Positions 25,717 to 34,252 of a stretch of DNA of 64,000 nucleotides are shown piece by piece (within the stretch, counting starts at the first letter, position 1; every line of letters begins with the position of its first letter). The notes below the pieces were generated by a model. It did no database searches. It was not told the DNA's origin and saw only the letters and a list, made by a program, of their open reading frames with translations. Source of the stretch: Mycolicibacterium holsaticum DSM 44478 = JCM 12374 (lineage in GTDB: Bacteria; Actinomycetota; Actinomycetes; Mycobacteriales; Mycobacteriaceae); the NCBI RefSeq assembly GCF_019645835.1, contig NZ_CP080998.1, positions 2,666,001 through 2,730,000 on the forward strand, given 5' to 3'. The translations under genes and the position numbers were made by a program.

Positions 25717-26280
25717 TCAGACCCCGGTCCACCCGGCGTCGATGCTCTGCGACACGTCGATGATCTTGGCTTTCTGCGACGCCGGGCTGTCGATCTCGCC
25801 CGCGACGTGCGCGGCGATGAACCGCCTGATCTCGGCGTCGATACCGGCCAGCACCCGCAGCACCTCACCGCGCAGCGACTTGGACGTGACGTGGATCGCG
25901 ATGTCGGACGACCGCGGCTTTTCGACGTCCAGGATCAGCAGCAGCGGCGCGGCCGCCCGGGCGGTCGCCCGCAGGTTGATCTCGCCAAACACCATGAACT
26001 GCGGTTTGTCGATGCGCAGATCGACCACCATGTCGATCTCCAGCGGAATCCGGATGGCGAAGGTGATCATGTCGCCCACGTGCCGGGTCAGCCGGGGTTC
26101 TTGCACCCTGACCTTGGCGGTGACCTTGGCGATCCTGCCCGGACCCTGGGCGATCGGGCCGATCTGGAACTCGTCGCCTGCGATAGCGGCGATGGCCCCG
26201 CCAACGCGATCCTCGGTCACCGCGATCTCGAAGAACTGGCGACCGAACTCTTCGTAGGTAATTTCGTCATCGACGTGCAT
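25717..26280 (-). CDS. Conserved mycobacterial hypothetical protein
   Basis: A 187-residue protein starting MHVDDEITYEEFGRQFFEIA. The middle has alternating strands (MITFAIRIPLEIDMVVDLRI, then RATARAAAPLLLILDVEKPR), and the C-terminus is helical (GEVLRVLAGIDAEIRRFIAA). Weak resemblance to lipid-binding or bacterial tubular lipid-binding folds is suggested by the strand pattern, without a motif to confirm it. It has no signal peptide. It lies 30 bp upstream of the DUF732 gene on the same strand. Function unknown. Confidence 0.72.
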   Translation of the reverse strand: MHVDDEITYEEFGRQFFEIAVTEDRVGGAIAAIAGDEFQIGPIAQGPGRIAKVTAKVRVQEPRLTRHVGDMITFAIRIPLEIDMVVDLRIDKPQFMVFGEINLRATARAAAPLLLILDVEKPRSSDIAIHVTSKSLRGEVLRVLAGIDAEIRRFIAAHVAGEIDSPASQKAKIIDVSQSIDAGWTGV

Positions 26281-26350
26281 CGTGGTGTTACCGTCTCACG
26301 TCCGCGCCCGCCACCGGGCATGGCGCGACCGAATCGAGACAAGCCCGCAG

Positions 26351-26560
26351 CTAGCGGTCTTGGCTCTGGCCGCGCGCCTCAGCGCCGGTCTCCCCTACAT
26401 CCAGGGCGTCATCGGATGCCGTTCGGCCGACGTACGTGCCGTCCTCACCGCCGGATTTACCGGCACGCGATTCCGTGACGTGCTCGTCGTCGTCAACGTC
26501 GTCTTCCGTCTCATCGTCGTCACGCCGGACCATACGCAGGTTTCTACCCGCCCTCGGCAT
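26351..26560 (-). CDS. Small acidic protein (69 aa)
   Basis: A 69-residue, strongly charged protein read from ATG 26560. A basic head (MPRAGRNLRMVRR) is followed by an acidic stretch (DDDETEDDVDDDEHVTES) and by TASDDALDVGETGAEARGQS, a tail type I associate with small mycobacterial proteins. The start is 2 bp after the stop of the SnoaL-like gene, so the two are an operon. The open frame continues upstream only as antisense-like sequence, so the internal ATG is used. Likely disordered; function unknown. Confidence 0.6.
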   Translation of the reverse strand: MPRAGRNLRMVRRDDDETEDDVDDDEHVTESRAGKSGGEDGTYVGRTASDDALDVGETGAEARGQSQDR

Positions 26561-26562
26561 GC

Positions 26563-27363
26563 TCAAACGGCGTCGGAGAAGTAGCGGATCCGGTTGATCG
26601 CGAACGACCCCGTCGCCACCTCGGCCATCAGCACATCGCGTCGCCCGTCGCAGTCGACGCCGACGGCCAGGCTGTAGCCGGCCGCGATCACCTTGCGCTG
26701 CTGGGCGCCGGCCAGGCGCGACAGCAGTTCGGCGCTGCCCATCGGCTCGTCGTCGCCGCGGGTGATGCGGGTGCCCTTGCCCAGCCACCGGCGCACGGCG
26801 ACCTCGTCGCCCGCGCGCGCATCGGCGAGGAACTCGCCGAACCGGCGCTTGCCCTGCGGCCCGGGGCCGCGAAAGCCGCTGAGGAAACCGAGCGTGCCGA
26901 TCAGACCCTGGTTGAGCAGCAGCCCCTTGGAGAGGCGCAGACCCGGGGGAACCGATTTGAGGCCGCCGCGCAGGAACTGTGCGACCATCGCGGGAAGTTC
27001 CCAGAATGCGTACAGCGCAGCGATTTTCAGCTCACCCTGGTGATCGGCCACGTCGTAGCGCAGGTAGGCCGGTATCCGCATGGTCAGCCCGGCCCCCATG
27101 CCCACCTCGAGTTCCAGATCCCGGATCACGGTGGCGCCGACCACGATGTCGACGTCGCGGTGAAACGTGATGTCGCGCGGGCCGATGAACGTGTCGTAGA
27201 AGCTCGCGATCGCGGTGCGGCCGCGATGCGGATGGGAACCGACCGGATCCTCGACGCGCCCGTCGAAGGTGAACGCGTCGATCCATGCGTCGCGGTCGTG
27301 CACACCGAACGCCGCAGGAGATCGCTCGACGGCGACCAGCACGTCCGCCCGTGAGATGGCCAT
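26563..27363 (-). CDS. SnoaL-like (NTF2 superfamily) protein
   Basis: A 266-residue protein. ATG 27363 (MAISRADVLVAVERSPAAFG) is preferred to the GTG five codons upstream. An N-terminal NTF2/SnoaL domain (DRDAWIDAFTFDGRVEDPVG, then a cone of strands up to about 130) is followed by a hydrophobic linker and a second domain (about 175-266) that looks like a degenerate copy (FLADARAGDEVAVRRWLGKG). Two NTF2-like halves in one chain is uncommon. Function unknown; the small acidic protein follows 2 bp downstream. Confidence 0.75.
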   Translation of the reverse strand: MAISRADVLVAVERSPAAFGVHDRDAWIDAFTFDGRVEDPVGSHPHRGRTAIASFYDTFIGPRDITFHRDVDIVVGATVIRDLELEVGMGAGLTMRIPAYLRYDVADHQGELKIAALYAFWELPAMVAQFLRGGLKSVPPGLRLSKGLLLNQGLIGTLGFLSGFRGPGPQGKRRFGEFLADARAGDEVAVRRWLGKGTRITRGDDEPMGSAELLSRLAGAQQRKVIAAGYSLAVGVDCDGRRDVLMAEVATGSFAINRIRYFSDAV

Positions 27364-27469
27364 AAGGTGTCCTACCACCCTCGTCGGCCGCAGTCGACTA
27401 CTTCGCCACCGGCGGGCACACTGGATTTACCGCCGTGCATCGAAGGCACGGCTCGGAGGAGGAACCGCC

Positions 27470-27862
27470 ATGACCAGCAACGGGCCGTTCGGGATCGACC
27501 CCGAGGAGTTCGACCGGGTCGTCCGCGAAGCGGGTGAAGGGCTGCGCGACGCGCTCGACGGGGTCGGCAGGTTCTTCAGCACCTCCGGCGAACGCGCGGG
27601 GTGGGCGAACCTGATCGACGAGTTCGCCAGGCAGACCCGCCCCAAGCGTGAGCCGGAGACCGCCGGGGAGACCGGTGACGGCGTGTGGGCCATCTACACC
27701 GTCGCCGAGGACGGCAGCGCCCACATCGAGCAGGTGTATCCGAGCGAGCTCGATGCGCTTCGGGCGAACAAGAACAACACCGACCCCGGCCGCAGGGTGC
27801 GGTTCCTGCCGTATGGCATCGCGGTCAGCGTGCTCGACGCGGCCGAAACGCCCGAGGCCTGA
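27470..27862 (+). CDS. Conserved mycobacterial hypothetical protein (130 aa)
   Basis: A 130-residue protein with an excellent ribosome site (CGGAGGAGG) before ATG 27470. The N-terminal half is helical (DPEEFDRVVREAGEGLRDAL), the linker is charged (TRPKREPETAGETGDG), and the C-terminal half is a small mixed domain (VWAIYTVAEDGSAHIEQVYP, then RVRFLPYGIAVSVLD). It is divergent from the SnoaL gene across 106 bp. No named family recognised. Confidence 0.72.
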   Translation: MTSNGPFGIDPEEFDRVVREAGEGLRDALDGVGRFFSTSGERAGWANLIDEFARQTRPKREPETAGETGDGVWAIYTVAEDGSAHIEQVYPSELDALRANKNNTDPGRRVRFLPYGIAVSVLDAAETPEA

Positions 27863-27872
27863 CTGTCGTGGT

Positions 27873-28310
27873 CTAACCCGCGAAGTGTCGCCGGATTCCG
27901 GCCAGCATCGCCCGGTGCGCGGTGATCGCCTGCCGCGCGGTGAACGCGAACAGCGGACGCGGCGCCTGGATCGTAATGCGTTCTGTGACACGGGTTCCCG
28001 CGCGCACCGGCTCGAACGTCACGACCGTGCGCAGCCGCACGCCGGGAAACTGCCGCGCTTCCGAGGTGATGTCGCCGCTGTCGGTGACGGTCAGCTGCGC
28101 CCAGTAGGTCGTCCGCAACGTCACGGGGCCCAGCCGGATCCGGTCGGTGACGCGATAGGTGCGGGTGTGGTCGCGGCGGGAGATCGTGCGTACGGCGACG
28201 ACGAGCGGGTGCACGGTCTTGATGTTGTCCAGGTCGGCGTAGAACGCCCGCACCTGCTCGGCGGGTGCGGGCACCTCCTCGGTGAGCACCCGTTGTGCGT
28301 GTTCAGGCAC
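27873..28310 (-). CDS. SRPBCC-family protein
   Basis: A 145-residue helix-grip protein: VLTEEVPAPAEQVRAFYADL starts the first helix, then TYRVTDRIRLGPVTLRTTYW strands, and a C-terminal helix ending AMLAGIRRHFAG. It is convergent with the 130-residue gene (10 bp apart). Its 5' end overlaps the PLP-decarboxylase relic by 8 bp. Hydrophobic ligand likely; role unknown. Confidence 0.75.
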   Translation of the reverse strand: MPEHAQRVLTEEVPAPAEQVRAFYADLDNIKTVHPLVVAVRTISRRDHTRTYRVTDRIRLGPVTLRTTYWAQLTVTDSGDITSEARQFPGVRLRTVVTFEPVRAGTRVTERITIQAPRPLFAFTARQAITAHRAMLAGIRRHFAG

Positions 28311-28488
28311 CGGAGGCGGTCCGCAGTACCGTGGCCAGGCCGTCGGCCTGGACCGCGGCGATGACGCGCCGGGTCGTCTCGTCGTCGCCGAACGAGACCA
28401 GCACGGCGCTCGGTGGCACCGACCGGTCCTGCAGGCCGCTGAGGTACCGGTACGCGCGGTCGGAGAACTCCGCCAGCAGATCCGTCAT
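28303..28488 (-). pseudogene. Internally deleted PLP-dependent decarboxylase remnant
   Basis: The 61-residue frame joins two ends of a group II PLP-dependent decarboxylase. MTDLLAEFSDRAYRYLSGLQ and DRSVPPSA match the usual N-terminus. The next residues, VLVSFGDDETTRRVIAAVQA then DG, match the segment near the C-terminus that is normally followed by a TCW motif. Some 370 residues between them, including the PLP lysine, are missing. The frame stays open, so a peptide may be made, but it cannot be an active decarboxylase. The assignment rests on my recall of the family. Confidence 0.6.
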
Positions 28489-28520
28489 GTCTTCACGCTA
28501 GCGCCCCGTGGCCGCCACCC

Positions 28521-28537
28521 CATCTTTGTTATCTTTG
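28521..28537 (+). promoter_or_regulatory. AT-rich cluster element A, upstream of aldehyde dehydrogenase
   Basis: CATCTTTGTTATCTTTG lies 44 bp before the aldehyde dehydrogenase start, in an otherwise GC-rich stretch. It matches element B (37784) at 12 of 17 positions and element D at about 13 of 19 when read in register. A role as operator or promoter of the catabolic cluster is inferred. Confidence 0.4.
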
Positions 28538-28580
28538 CAGCAATAGCCGGGGGCGCATCATGGCGACGAGGAGGTCCCTC

Positions 28581-30038
28581 ATGAGACCGCTTGACTACGA
28601 TCGACTTTTCATCGGCGGCCGGTGGCACAAACCTGCTACCGCACAGCGGATCTCGGTGATCTCCCCCCACACCGAGGAGCAGATCGGCCAGACGCCCCAC
28701 GCCGGGCCCGAAGACGTCGACCGAGCGGTCCGTTGCGCCAGAACGGCGTTCGACGACGGGCCGTGGCCACGGATGAGCGTCGCCGACCGGATGGCCAAGA
28801 TCGACAAGCTCGCCGCGCTGTACAGCGCACAGACCGACGAGATGGCCGACCTGATCACCGCGGAGATGGGCTCGCCGCGCAGCTTCAGCAGGCTCGGGCA
28901 GGCGACCGGGGCCGTCGCGCAGATGCACCTGGGCCTGGCCACCGCGCGGGAATTCCCGTGGACCGAACGCCGGCCGGGCCTGTTCGGCGACGTGCACATC
29001 CGGCGGGCGCCGGTCGGCGTCGTCGGGGCCATCGTGCCCTGGAACGTGCCGCAGTTCCTGATCATGCCGAAGATGATCCCGGCGCTGATCGCCGGTTGCA
29101 CCGTCGTGCTCAAGCCCGCGCCCGAAACGCCTCTGGACGCGATGTGGCTGGCCGAGATGCTCGAGGAGGTCGACCTGCCCGAAGGGGTGGTCTCGATCGT
29201 GCCCGGTGGGCGCGAGACCGGTGAGGCACTGGTGCGCCATCCCGGGGTGGACAAGATTTCGTTCACCGGGTCCTCTGCGACCGGTCGCCACATCGCGGCG
29301 CTGTGCGGCGCACAGCTCAAACGGGTCAGCCTGGAACTGGGCGGCAAGTCAGCCGCGATCATCCTCGACGACGCCGACATCGCACACACCGTCAAACACC
29401 TCAAGACCGCCAGCCTGCTGAACAACGGGCAGGCCTGTGTGGCACAGACCAGGATCCTGGTCAGCGAACGCCGCCACGACGAGGTCGTCGACGCCCTCAG
29501 CGAGATGATGTCGGGCCTGCAGGTCGGTGACCCCGCCGACGAGAGCACCGACATCGGACCGCTTGTCGCCCAACGCCAGCAGCAACGTGTGCAGGGCTAT
29601 ATCCGGGCCGGGATCGACGAGGGCGCCCGAATGGTGCTGGGCGGCACCGACAAACCGCACGAACGCGGCTGGTATGTACAGCCCACGTTGTTCGCTGAGG
29701 CCACCAACGACATGCGGATCGCCCGCGAAGAGATCTTCGGACCGGTGCTGACCGTGCTCACCTACACCGACGAGCACGACGCCGTGCGGATCGCCAACGA
29801 CAGCGACTACGGGCTGGCCGGTTCGGTGTGGACGTCCGACGTCGCGCACGGCCTGCAGATCGCCGAGCAGATCCGCACCGGCACCTACGGCATCAACATG
29901 TACACCCTGGACACCACCGCCCCGTTCGGCGGGTTCAAGCAGTCCGGCGTCGGCCGCGAGTTCGGCGCCGAGGGCCTGGCGGAATACGTGGAGTTGCAGA
30001 CGACGGTCAGCGCCCAGAAATTGCCGGACCTAACCTGA
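28581..30038 (+). CDS. Aldehyde dehydrogenase
   Basis: A 485-residue NAD(P)-dependent aldehyde dehydrogenase. It oxidises an aldehyde to a carboxylate. Visible are the cofactor block PWNVPQFLIMPKMIPALIAG, E252 in LELGGKSA, catalytic C286 in NNGQACVAQT and EEIFGPVLTV. ATG 28581 has an ideal site (GAGGAGG, spacing about 6), better than the upstream ATG 28560. It opens the catabolic island, heading towards and overlapping by 9 bp the end of the MaoC operon. A plausible task is oxidation of an alcohol-derived aldehyde from P450 products before CoA ligation; this is inference. Confidence 0.92.
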   Translation: MRPLDYDRLFIGGRWHKPATAQRISVISPHTEEQIGQTPHAGPEDVDRAVRCARTAFDDGPWPRMSVADRMAKIDKLAALYSAQTDEMADLITAEMGSPRSFSRLGQATGAVAQMHLGLATAREFPWTERRPGLFGDVHIRRAPVGVVGAIVPWNVPQFLIMPKMIPALIAGCTVVLKPAPETPLDAMWLAEMLEEVDLPEGVVSIVPGGRETGEALVRHPGVDKISFTGSSATGRHIAALCGAQLKRVSLELGGKSAAIILDDADIAHTVKHLKTASLLNNGQACVAQTRILVSERRHDEVVDALSEMMSGLQVGDPADESTDIGPLVAQRQQQRVQGYIRAGIDEGARMVLGGTDKPHERGWYVQPTLFAEATNDMRIAREEIFGPVLTVLTYTDEHDAVRIANDSDYGLAGSVWTSDVAHGLQIAEQIRTGTYGINMYTLDTTAPFGGFKQSGVGREFGAEGLAEYVELQTTVSAQKLPDLT

Positions 30039-30473
30039 GAGCTGCAGCGTGACCTCGGCGGGGCAACACAGTTCGTCGTGCTGATTGCACACCGTGATGA
30101 CGAGGTCCACCAGCAGCCGCGGCACCGTCCCCGAGTCATCCTGCCGTTTGGCGACGGCGCGGCCCCGGCCCACCATCGTGTCGCCGGCGTAGATCGAGCC
30201 GAGCAGCTTGACCTTGCGGCGCACCACCCTGCTGTACGGTCCGGCCCAGTCGGTCGCGATGCGGTCGACGAACCCGGCGATGTGCATGGTGTTGACGAAA
30301 ATCGTCGGGTGGCCTTGGCGCCGCGCATATTCCGGGTCGTAGTGGGCGGGAAAGTAGTCCCACGTCGCACCCGGGTTCATCACCACCCGCTGGTAGTCGA
30401 CCCGGTCGACGACCTCGGCCAGTTCGGTCGGGACCACGACGTCGTCCCACGCCATCGGGGAGTAGGTGGTCAT
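30030..30473 (-). CDS. MaoC-like hot-dog dehydratase subunit
   Basis: A 147-residue single hot-dog domain. The hydratase-like catalytic segment is TWDYFPAHYDPEYARRQGHP, with Asp and His in the spacing of the R-hydratase motif. Start ATG 30473 overlaps the stop of the upstream hot-dog gene as ATGA. Two small adjacent hot-dog genes are the hallmark of heteromeric enoyl-CoA hydratases such as ChsH1-ChsH2 of cholesterol side-chain degradation. It would add water to an unsaturated acyl-CoA. Last gene of the five-gene operon starting at 34145. Confidence 0.82.
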   Translation of the reverse strand: MTTYSPMAWDDVVVPTELAEVVDRVDYQRVVMNPGATWDYFPAHYDPEYARRQGHPTIFVNTMHIAGFVDRIATDWAGPYSRVVRRKVKLLGSIYAGDTMVGRGRAVAKRQDDSGTVPRLLVDLVITVCNQHDELCCPAEVTLQLSG

Positions 30474-31000
30474 GGCCGCGCCGCGGGGGTGAACCGGAAC
30501 AACGTGTTGCAGTTGACGGCCACCAACGTTCCGTCGCCGCGGTGAAACTCGTCCCGCGTCTCGACGAAATGCCCGGTGCCCAGCCGGGTCTGCTTCTCCG
30601 GCGACACCGACACCACCTGCTCGACCACGTGCAGCCGATCCCCTTCGACGATGGGGCTGAGGTACTCGACGTCGTTGGAGGCGTTGATGAACGTGGTGCC
30701 CGGAAGCGGGACCAGGATCGCGATCGACGGTGTCGGTGGCTGCTCGGTCGGTGACCACGGCGGTGGGATCAGCCACCCCATCAGCATCGCCGGGGGCGCG
30801 AGCAGACCGCCCCACACCTCGCTGGCGAAACCGGGGTCCCAGTAGGACGGGTTGGGGTCGCGCACCATGGCCGCGAAATGCTGAATTCGCGCACCGCTCA
30901 CCGCGGTACCCGCATACCTGGGCGGTGTCTTCGTGCCGACCATGCGAAGCGCGTCGGCATAGGTGCCGAACGCGAACGCGTACCGGATGCCCTGACTCAC
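30470..31000 (-). CDS. FAS1-type dehydratase/MaoC N-terminal-like hot-dog subunit
   Basis: A 176-residue hot-dog protein of the N-terminal FAS1 dehydratase type. The segment MVRDPNPSYWDPGFASEVWG occupies the place of the hydratase motif but has no catalytic His, and LLAPPAMLMGWLIPPP follows. GTG 31000 is taken as start, 7 bp after the SnoaL stop; the frame extends 26 residues upstream into that gene. Expected to pair with the downstream catalytic subunit. Confidence 0.8.
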   Translation of the reverse strand: MSQGIRYAFAFGTYADALRMVGTKTPPRYAGTAVSGARIQHFAAMVRDPNPSYWDPGFASEVWGGLLAPPAMLMGWLIPPPWSPTEQPPTPSIAILVPLPGTTFINASNDVEYLSPIVEGDRLHVVEQVVSVSPEKQTRLGTGHFVETRDEFHRGDGTLVAVNCNTLFRFTPAARP

Positions 31001-31007
31001 AACGGGC

Positions 31008-31421
31008 TCACACCGAAAGCGCGTTCTCGCGCGGTGCGCGGTCCCACTCCAGCTGGCGCGACGTGAAGTACCAGCCACCCCTCTCGTAGCTGAGCCGGTC
31101 GGTGAAGGTCCCGGTGGCCACCAGCGTGTCGGCGCCGTACCACAGCGCGACGCACTGCTGGGTCGCCTCCACGCCGTCCACCGTGATCTCGTGGTCGACG
31201 GTCACCAGCCGTCGCCCGGCGCCACCGTCGAACGCGGCGCGCAGATCGGTGAACGCCTCTCCCCCACGCGAATACGTCGCCCCCGCATGCCGGAAGGTCG
31301 CGATCCACCCGGCCAGATCACCCGCGGAGTACAACCGGTTGTGTCGGGCATCCAGATCGAGGATCGCCGCCCGCCCGGCCAGCCCGTCGAGCACGTACTG
31401 CTGCTGGTAGGTCAACGTCAT
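31008..31421 (-). CDS. SnoaL-like (NTF2-fold) protein
   Basis: A 137-residue SnoaL_4-type domain: LAGRAAILDLDARHNRLYSA, then GDLAGWIATFRHAGATYSRG and GGWYFTSRQLEWDRAP. A very strong ribosome site (AGAAGGAGAACC) precedes ATG 31421, 10 bp after the ligase stop. Family members in aromatic and steroid pathways act as small subunits, isomerases or dehydratases. Its job here is unknown but it is embedded in the operon. Confidence 0.8.
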   Translation of the reverse strand: MTLTYQQQYVLDGLAGRAAILDLDARHNRLYSAGDLAGWIATFRHAGATYSRGGEAFTDLRAAFDGGAGRRLVTVDHEITVDGVEATQQCVALWYGADTLVATGTFTDRLSYERGGWYFTSRQLEWDRAPRENALSV

Positions 31422-31431
31422 GGTTCTCCTT

Positions 31432-33033
31432 CTAACGACTCAACACATAACCGTGCGCGTCCCGGTCCCACGCGCCGGCGCCCAGCCCCCGGCTGCGCAG
31501 AAGGTCTTTGCGCACCCGGCCGATGACGTTCTTCGGAATCTCGTCGAGCACTTCGACGTAGCGGGGCACGCAGAAATACGGCATCCGCGCCGCACAGAAG
31601 TCCAGCAGATCGCGGAAATCCAGTGACGCGCCCGCCCGCATGGTGACCGCCACCAGGATGTCGTCTTCGCCGAGCTCGCTGGGGATCGCGACCGCGGCCG
31701 CCTCGAAGATCGCGGGATGGCGCATCACGGTCTGCTCGACCTCGACCGACGAGACGTTCTCCCCGCGCCGACGCAGCGAGTCCTTGACGCGGTCGAGGTA
31801 GGTGAGGTTTCCGTCGCCGTCAAGACAACCCAGGTCGCCGGTGGGAAACCACTCGGGGTGCGGTTCGACGTGCAGCCCGCCGGACGCGGGCGACACATAC
31901 CCCTCGCTCATTGCATGCGCTGCCCGCGCCCGGCAGGTGATCTCCCCGACGTCCCCGTCGCGCACCTCGAACCCGTCGGGGCCGACGATGCGCACGTCGA
32001 ACGCCGGGTTGACGGAACCAGACGTACCCGGCACACCTTCGTCTGAAACCGACTTGTAGGCAAGAGGGAACGCCTCGGTCAGACCGTACATCGTCACCAC
32101 GCGGCAGCGGTAACGCCGTTCGACGGCCCGGTAAATTTCCGCCGAGATGGGCGCGGCCGAGATGAACCGCAGCCCGGTCTCAGCGTCACGAGGGTCGGGC
32201 GGCAGGTTCCACAACATCGACACCATCGCGCCCGCACCGGCGAAACCCACTGCGCCGCAGGACCTTATCTCGTCCCACACCGTGGTGGGGTGAAAGCCGT
32301 CGGCGAGCACGCTGGTCCCGCCGACCAACATCGGCGCCAGCACGGTGGGCGCCGCGCTGAGGTGAAACAGCGGCATCGCCGTCCAGATCACTTCCCCCGC
32401 CGCGAACTCCCACGCCGATGCGACGGTCGCGGCCGCGCTGAACAGGTAGTGCCACGTGGTGGCGACGGCTTTGGAGGCACCGGTGGTTCCCGAGGTGAAG
32501 AACAGCGCGCCGACGTCACCGGCCGCGACCGGTGCCGACGGTCCCGTATCAGCGGGCGCCACGGCGAGTCGCTGTGAAAGCGAATCATCCAGCACCAGGG
32601 TGGTGCTGAGCGTGTCGACGCGACCGGCGACCTCGGCGAGCCGCGGTGCCCGCTCGCCGTCGGTGAGCACCGCTTTGGCCCGCGACAACGTGAGCGCGTG
32701 GGCCAGGAAGTCGCCCTTGCTGGCGGCGTTGACGGCCGCGGTGATTAGCCCGGCACGGGCCGCCCCCAGCCAGAAGTACACCCACTCCGGGCAGGTGCCG
32801 GTGAACAGCGCGAGGGTGTCTCCCGGCCCCAGTCCCCGCTCGAGGAGCAGGTTGGCTGCCGCGCAGGACCTTTCACGCATCTCGGCGAACGTCACCGGTG
32901 CCCCGCCGATCGACATCATCACCTGGTCGCCGAATTGTTCGGCCCGCCGGTCCAGCACGGCGCCGACGGTGAACTGGTCGACACCGAAGGCCGCCGGCTC
33001 GATCGGCGGCATCCGGCGCCCGGCGGATGTCAC
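31432..33033 (-). CDS. Acyl-CoA synthetase/AMP-dependent ligase
   Basis: A 533-residue adenylate-forming enzyme that would activate a carboxylic acid as CoA thioester. Motifs: the P-loop LFFTSGTTGASKAV, MYGLTEAFPLAY, the hinge FPTGDLGCLDGDGNLTYLDR, RRRGENVSS and the C-terminal lysine in NVIGRVRKDLL. GTG 33033 overlaps the Rieske gene stop (GTGA) and is preferred; the first ATG is seven codons in. It follows the Rieske oxygenase and feeds the hot-dog hydratases in the same operon. Confidence 0.9.
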   Translation of the reverse strand: MTSAGRRMPPIEPAAFGVDQFTVGAVLDRRAEQFGDQVMMSIGGAPVTFAEMRERSCAAANLLLERGLGPGDTLALFTGTCPEWVYFWLGAARAGLITAAVNAASKGDFLAHALTLSRAKAVLTDGERAPRLAEVAGRVDTLSTTLVLDDSLSQRLAVAPADTGPSAPVAAGDVGALFFTSGTTGASKAVATTWHYLFSAAATVASAWEFAAGEVIWTAMPLFHLSAAPTVLAPMLVGGTSVLADGFHPTTVWDEIRSCGAVGFAGAGAMVSMLWNLPPDPRDAETGLRFISAAPISAEIYRAVERRYRCRVVTMYGLTEAFPLAYKSVSDEGVPGTSGSVNPAFDVRIVGPDGFEVRDGDVGEITCRARAAHAMSEGYVSPASGGLHVEPHPEWFPTGDLGCLDGDGNLTYLDRVKDSLRRRGENVSSVEVEQTVMRHPAIFEAAAVAIPSELGEDDILVAVTMRAGASLDFRDLLDFCAARMPYFCVPRYVEVLDEIPKNVIGRVRKDLLRSRGLGAGAWDRDAHGYVLSR

Positions 33034-34145
33034 GCTTGTGCTGCCGCCGGATCGGGTTGGCCGTCGGCGGTGTAGCCGAAATCGATGGCGGACGGCTCGG
33101 GGCCCGGATAGAACCGGTGGGCCCAGCGCCGCAGGGCGGCGTAGTCGCGGGCCTCCTCGGGGGCGAGGTTGGGCTTCTCCAGGTACTTCATGTTCTCCCA
33201 GGTGAAGAAGTCCTGTTTGATGACCTCCTGCTGCAGCTGCAGGAATTTCGCGGCGCCGCCCGTCGGCTTGTCGCCGGTATCGCCGGGTTCGCGGACCGAG
33301 GCCTGGGTGTAGAAGTAGTCGGTGTAGTCCTCGTCCACCGGGGTCTGACCGGTCACCTGCACGGTGGCCACCAGCTCGGAGGGGAACCGCACGACGCCCA
33401 GACCCAGCGAGTAGTTGTCGTAGATGATCTTGGCGTCGACGGGGCCGTTGGGGGTGAGCCACGTCTTGGCCCGTCCCCCACCGAAATTCGCGTTCACCGT
33501 CGCGTGCAGGTGATAACCGGACAGCTCGAAGGACGCGGTGTTGGCCGGGTTGGCGGCCTTGTGCACATACTGCACGTGATACGGGTCGGCGGCGTTCTCG
33601 ATGATCATCTGCGCGTGCACCTTGACCCGGTTAACCATCCGGGTGTGCGGGTGCAGCGGGTAGTACTCGTCGGTCTCCAGTTCGGGCAGCACCGGGGGCT
33701 GCCAGTACGGCGCGCGGCCGTGGCGTTCGTGCCAGACCAGGATGAACCCGTACCACTCGGTGCTGTGGTAGCTGCGGATCCGCACGTTCTGCTTGCAGCC
33801 GATCTTGCTGTACGGGATCAGCGCGTTGCTGCCGTCGCCGTTCCAGTGCCAGCCGTGCCACGGGCAGACGATGCGCTCACCCTCGACCGTGCCGCCGACC
33901 CCCATGTTCGCGCCGAGATGCTGGCAGTAGGCGTCCAACACGTTGACCTGACCGGATTCGGTCCGGAAGATCACCAGCTCCTCACCGAAATAGTGGGCGC
34001 GTTTGACCTGTCCGGCGGACAGCTCCGAGGCGAACCCGACGATGAACCAACCGGTCGGGAAGCGGTACGTCGACAGGCTGATCCCGCCGGACCCGAACTC
34101 GTGTTCCGACGGGTCGAGGGTGGGGTCGTGGACCGTGTCGGTCAC
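33030..34145 (-). CDS. Rieske non-haem iron oxygenase (KshA-like)
   Basis: A 371-residue oxygenase alpha subunit. The Rieske centre ligands are C74-Q-H76 and C94-PW-H97, and the mononuclear iron ligands are probably D187/H190/H195 (ENAADPYHVQYVH). It belongs to the group with 3-ketosteroid 9-alpha-hydroxylase KshA, though similarity there is moderate and substrate is not assured. Start is GTG 34145. It needs an electron donor, and no ferredoxin reductase is encoded in this cluster. First gene of a five-gene operon divergent from a P450. Confidence 0.88.
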   Translation of the reverse strand: MTDTVHDPTLDPSEHEFGSGGISLSTYRFPTGWFIVGFASELSAGQVKRAHYFGEELVIFRTESGQVNVLDAYCQHLGANMGVGGTVEGERIVCPWHGWHWNGDGSNALIPYSKIGCKQNVRIRSYHSTEWYGFILVWHERHGRAPYWQPPVLPELETDEYYPLHPHTRMVNRVKVHAQMIIENAADPYHVQYVHKAANPANTASFELSGYHLHATVNANFGGGRAKTWLTPNGPVDAKIIYDNYSLGLGVVRFPSELVATVQVTGQTPVDEDYTDYFYTQASVREPGDTGDKPTGGAAKFLQLQQEVIKQDFFTWENMKYLEKPNLAPEEARDYAALRRWAHRFYPGPEPSAIDFGYTADGQPDPAAAQA

Positions 34146-34197
34146 TGTTCGTCTCCGTCCGCAGCGCAATCCCGCAGGTCACACGCACCCGCCGTTG

Positions 34198-34217
34198 CCT
34201 ATTTTTACTATTTTAGG
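34198..34217 (+). promoter_or_regulatory. AT-rich cluster element C (Rieske/P450 divergent promoter)
   Basis: CCTATTTTTACTATTTTAGG lies in the 107-bp gap between the Rieske operon and P450-1. Read on the opposite strand it recurs at 41910-41929 with 18 of 20 identities, 14 of them contiguous. In a GC-rich genome this is unlikely by chance and suggests a shared operator. Confidence 0.65.
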
Positions 34218-34252
34218 CATTCTAAAGCAAGGACGAGCCAGGAGGACCGCGA

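Noticed and set aside
26282..26584. 100-residue plus-strand frame
   Set aside because: No conserved features and opposite to the better-supported small acidic protein.
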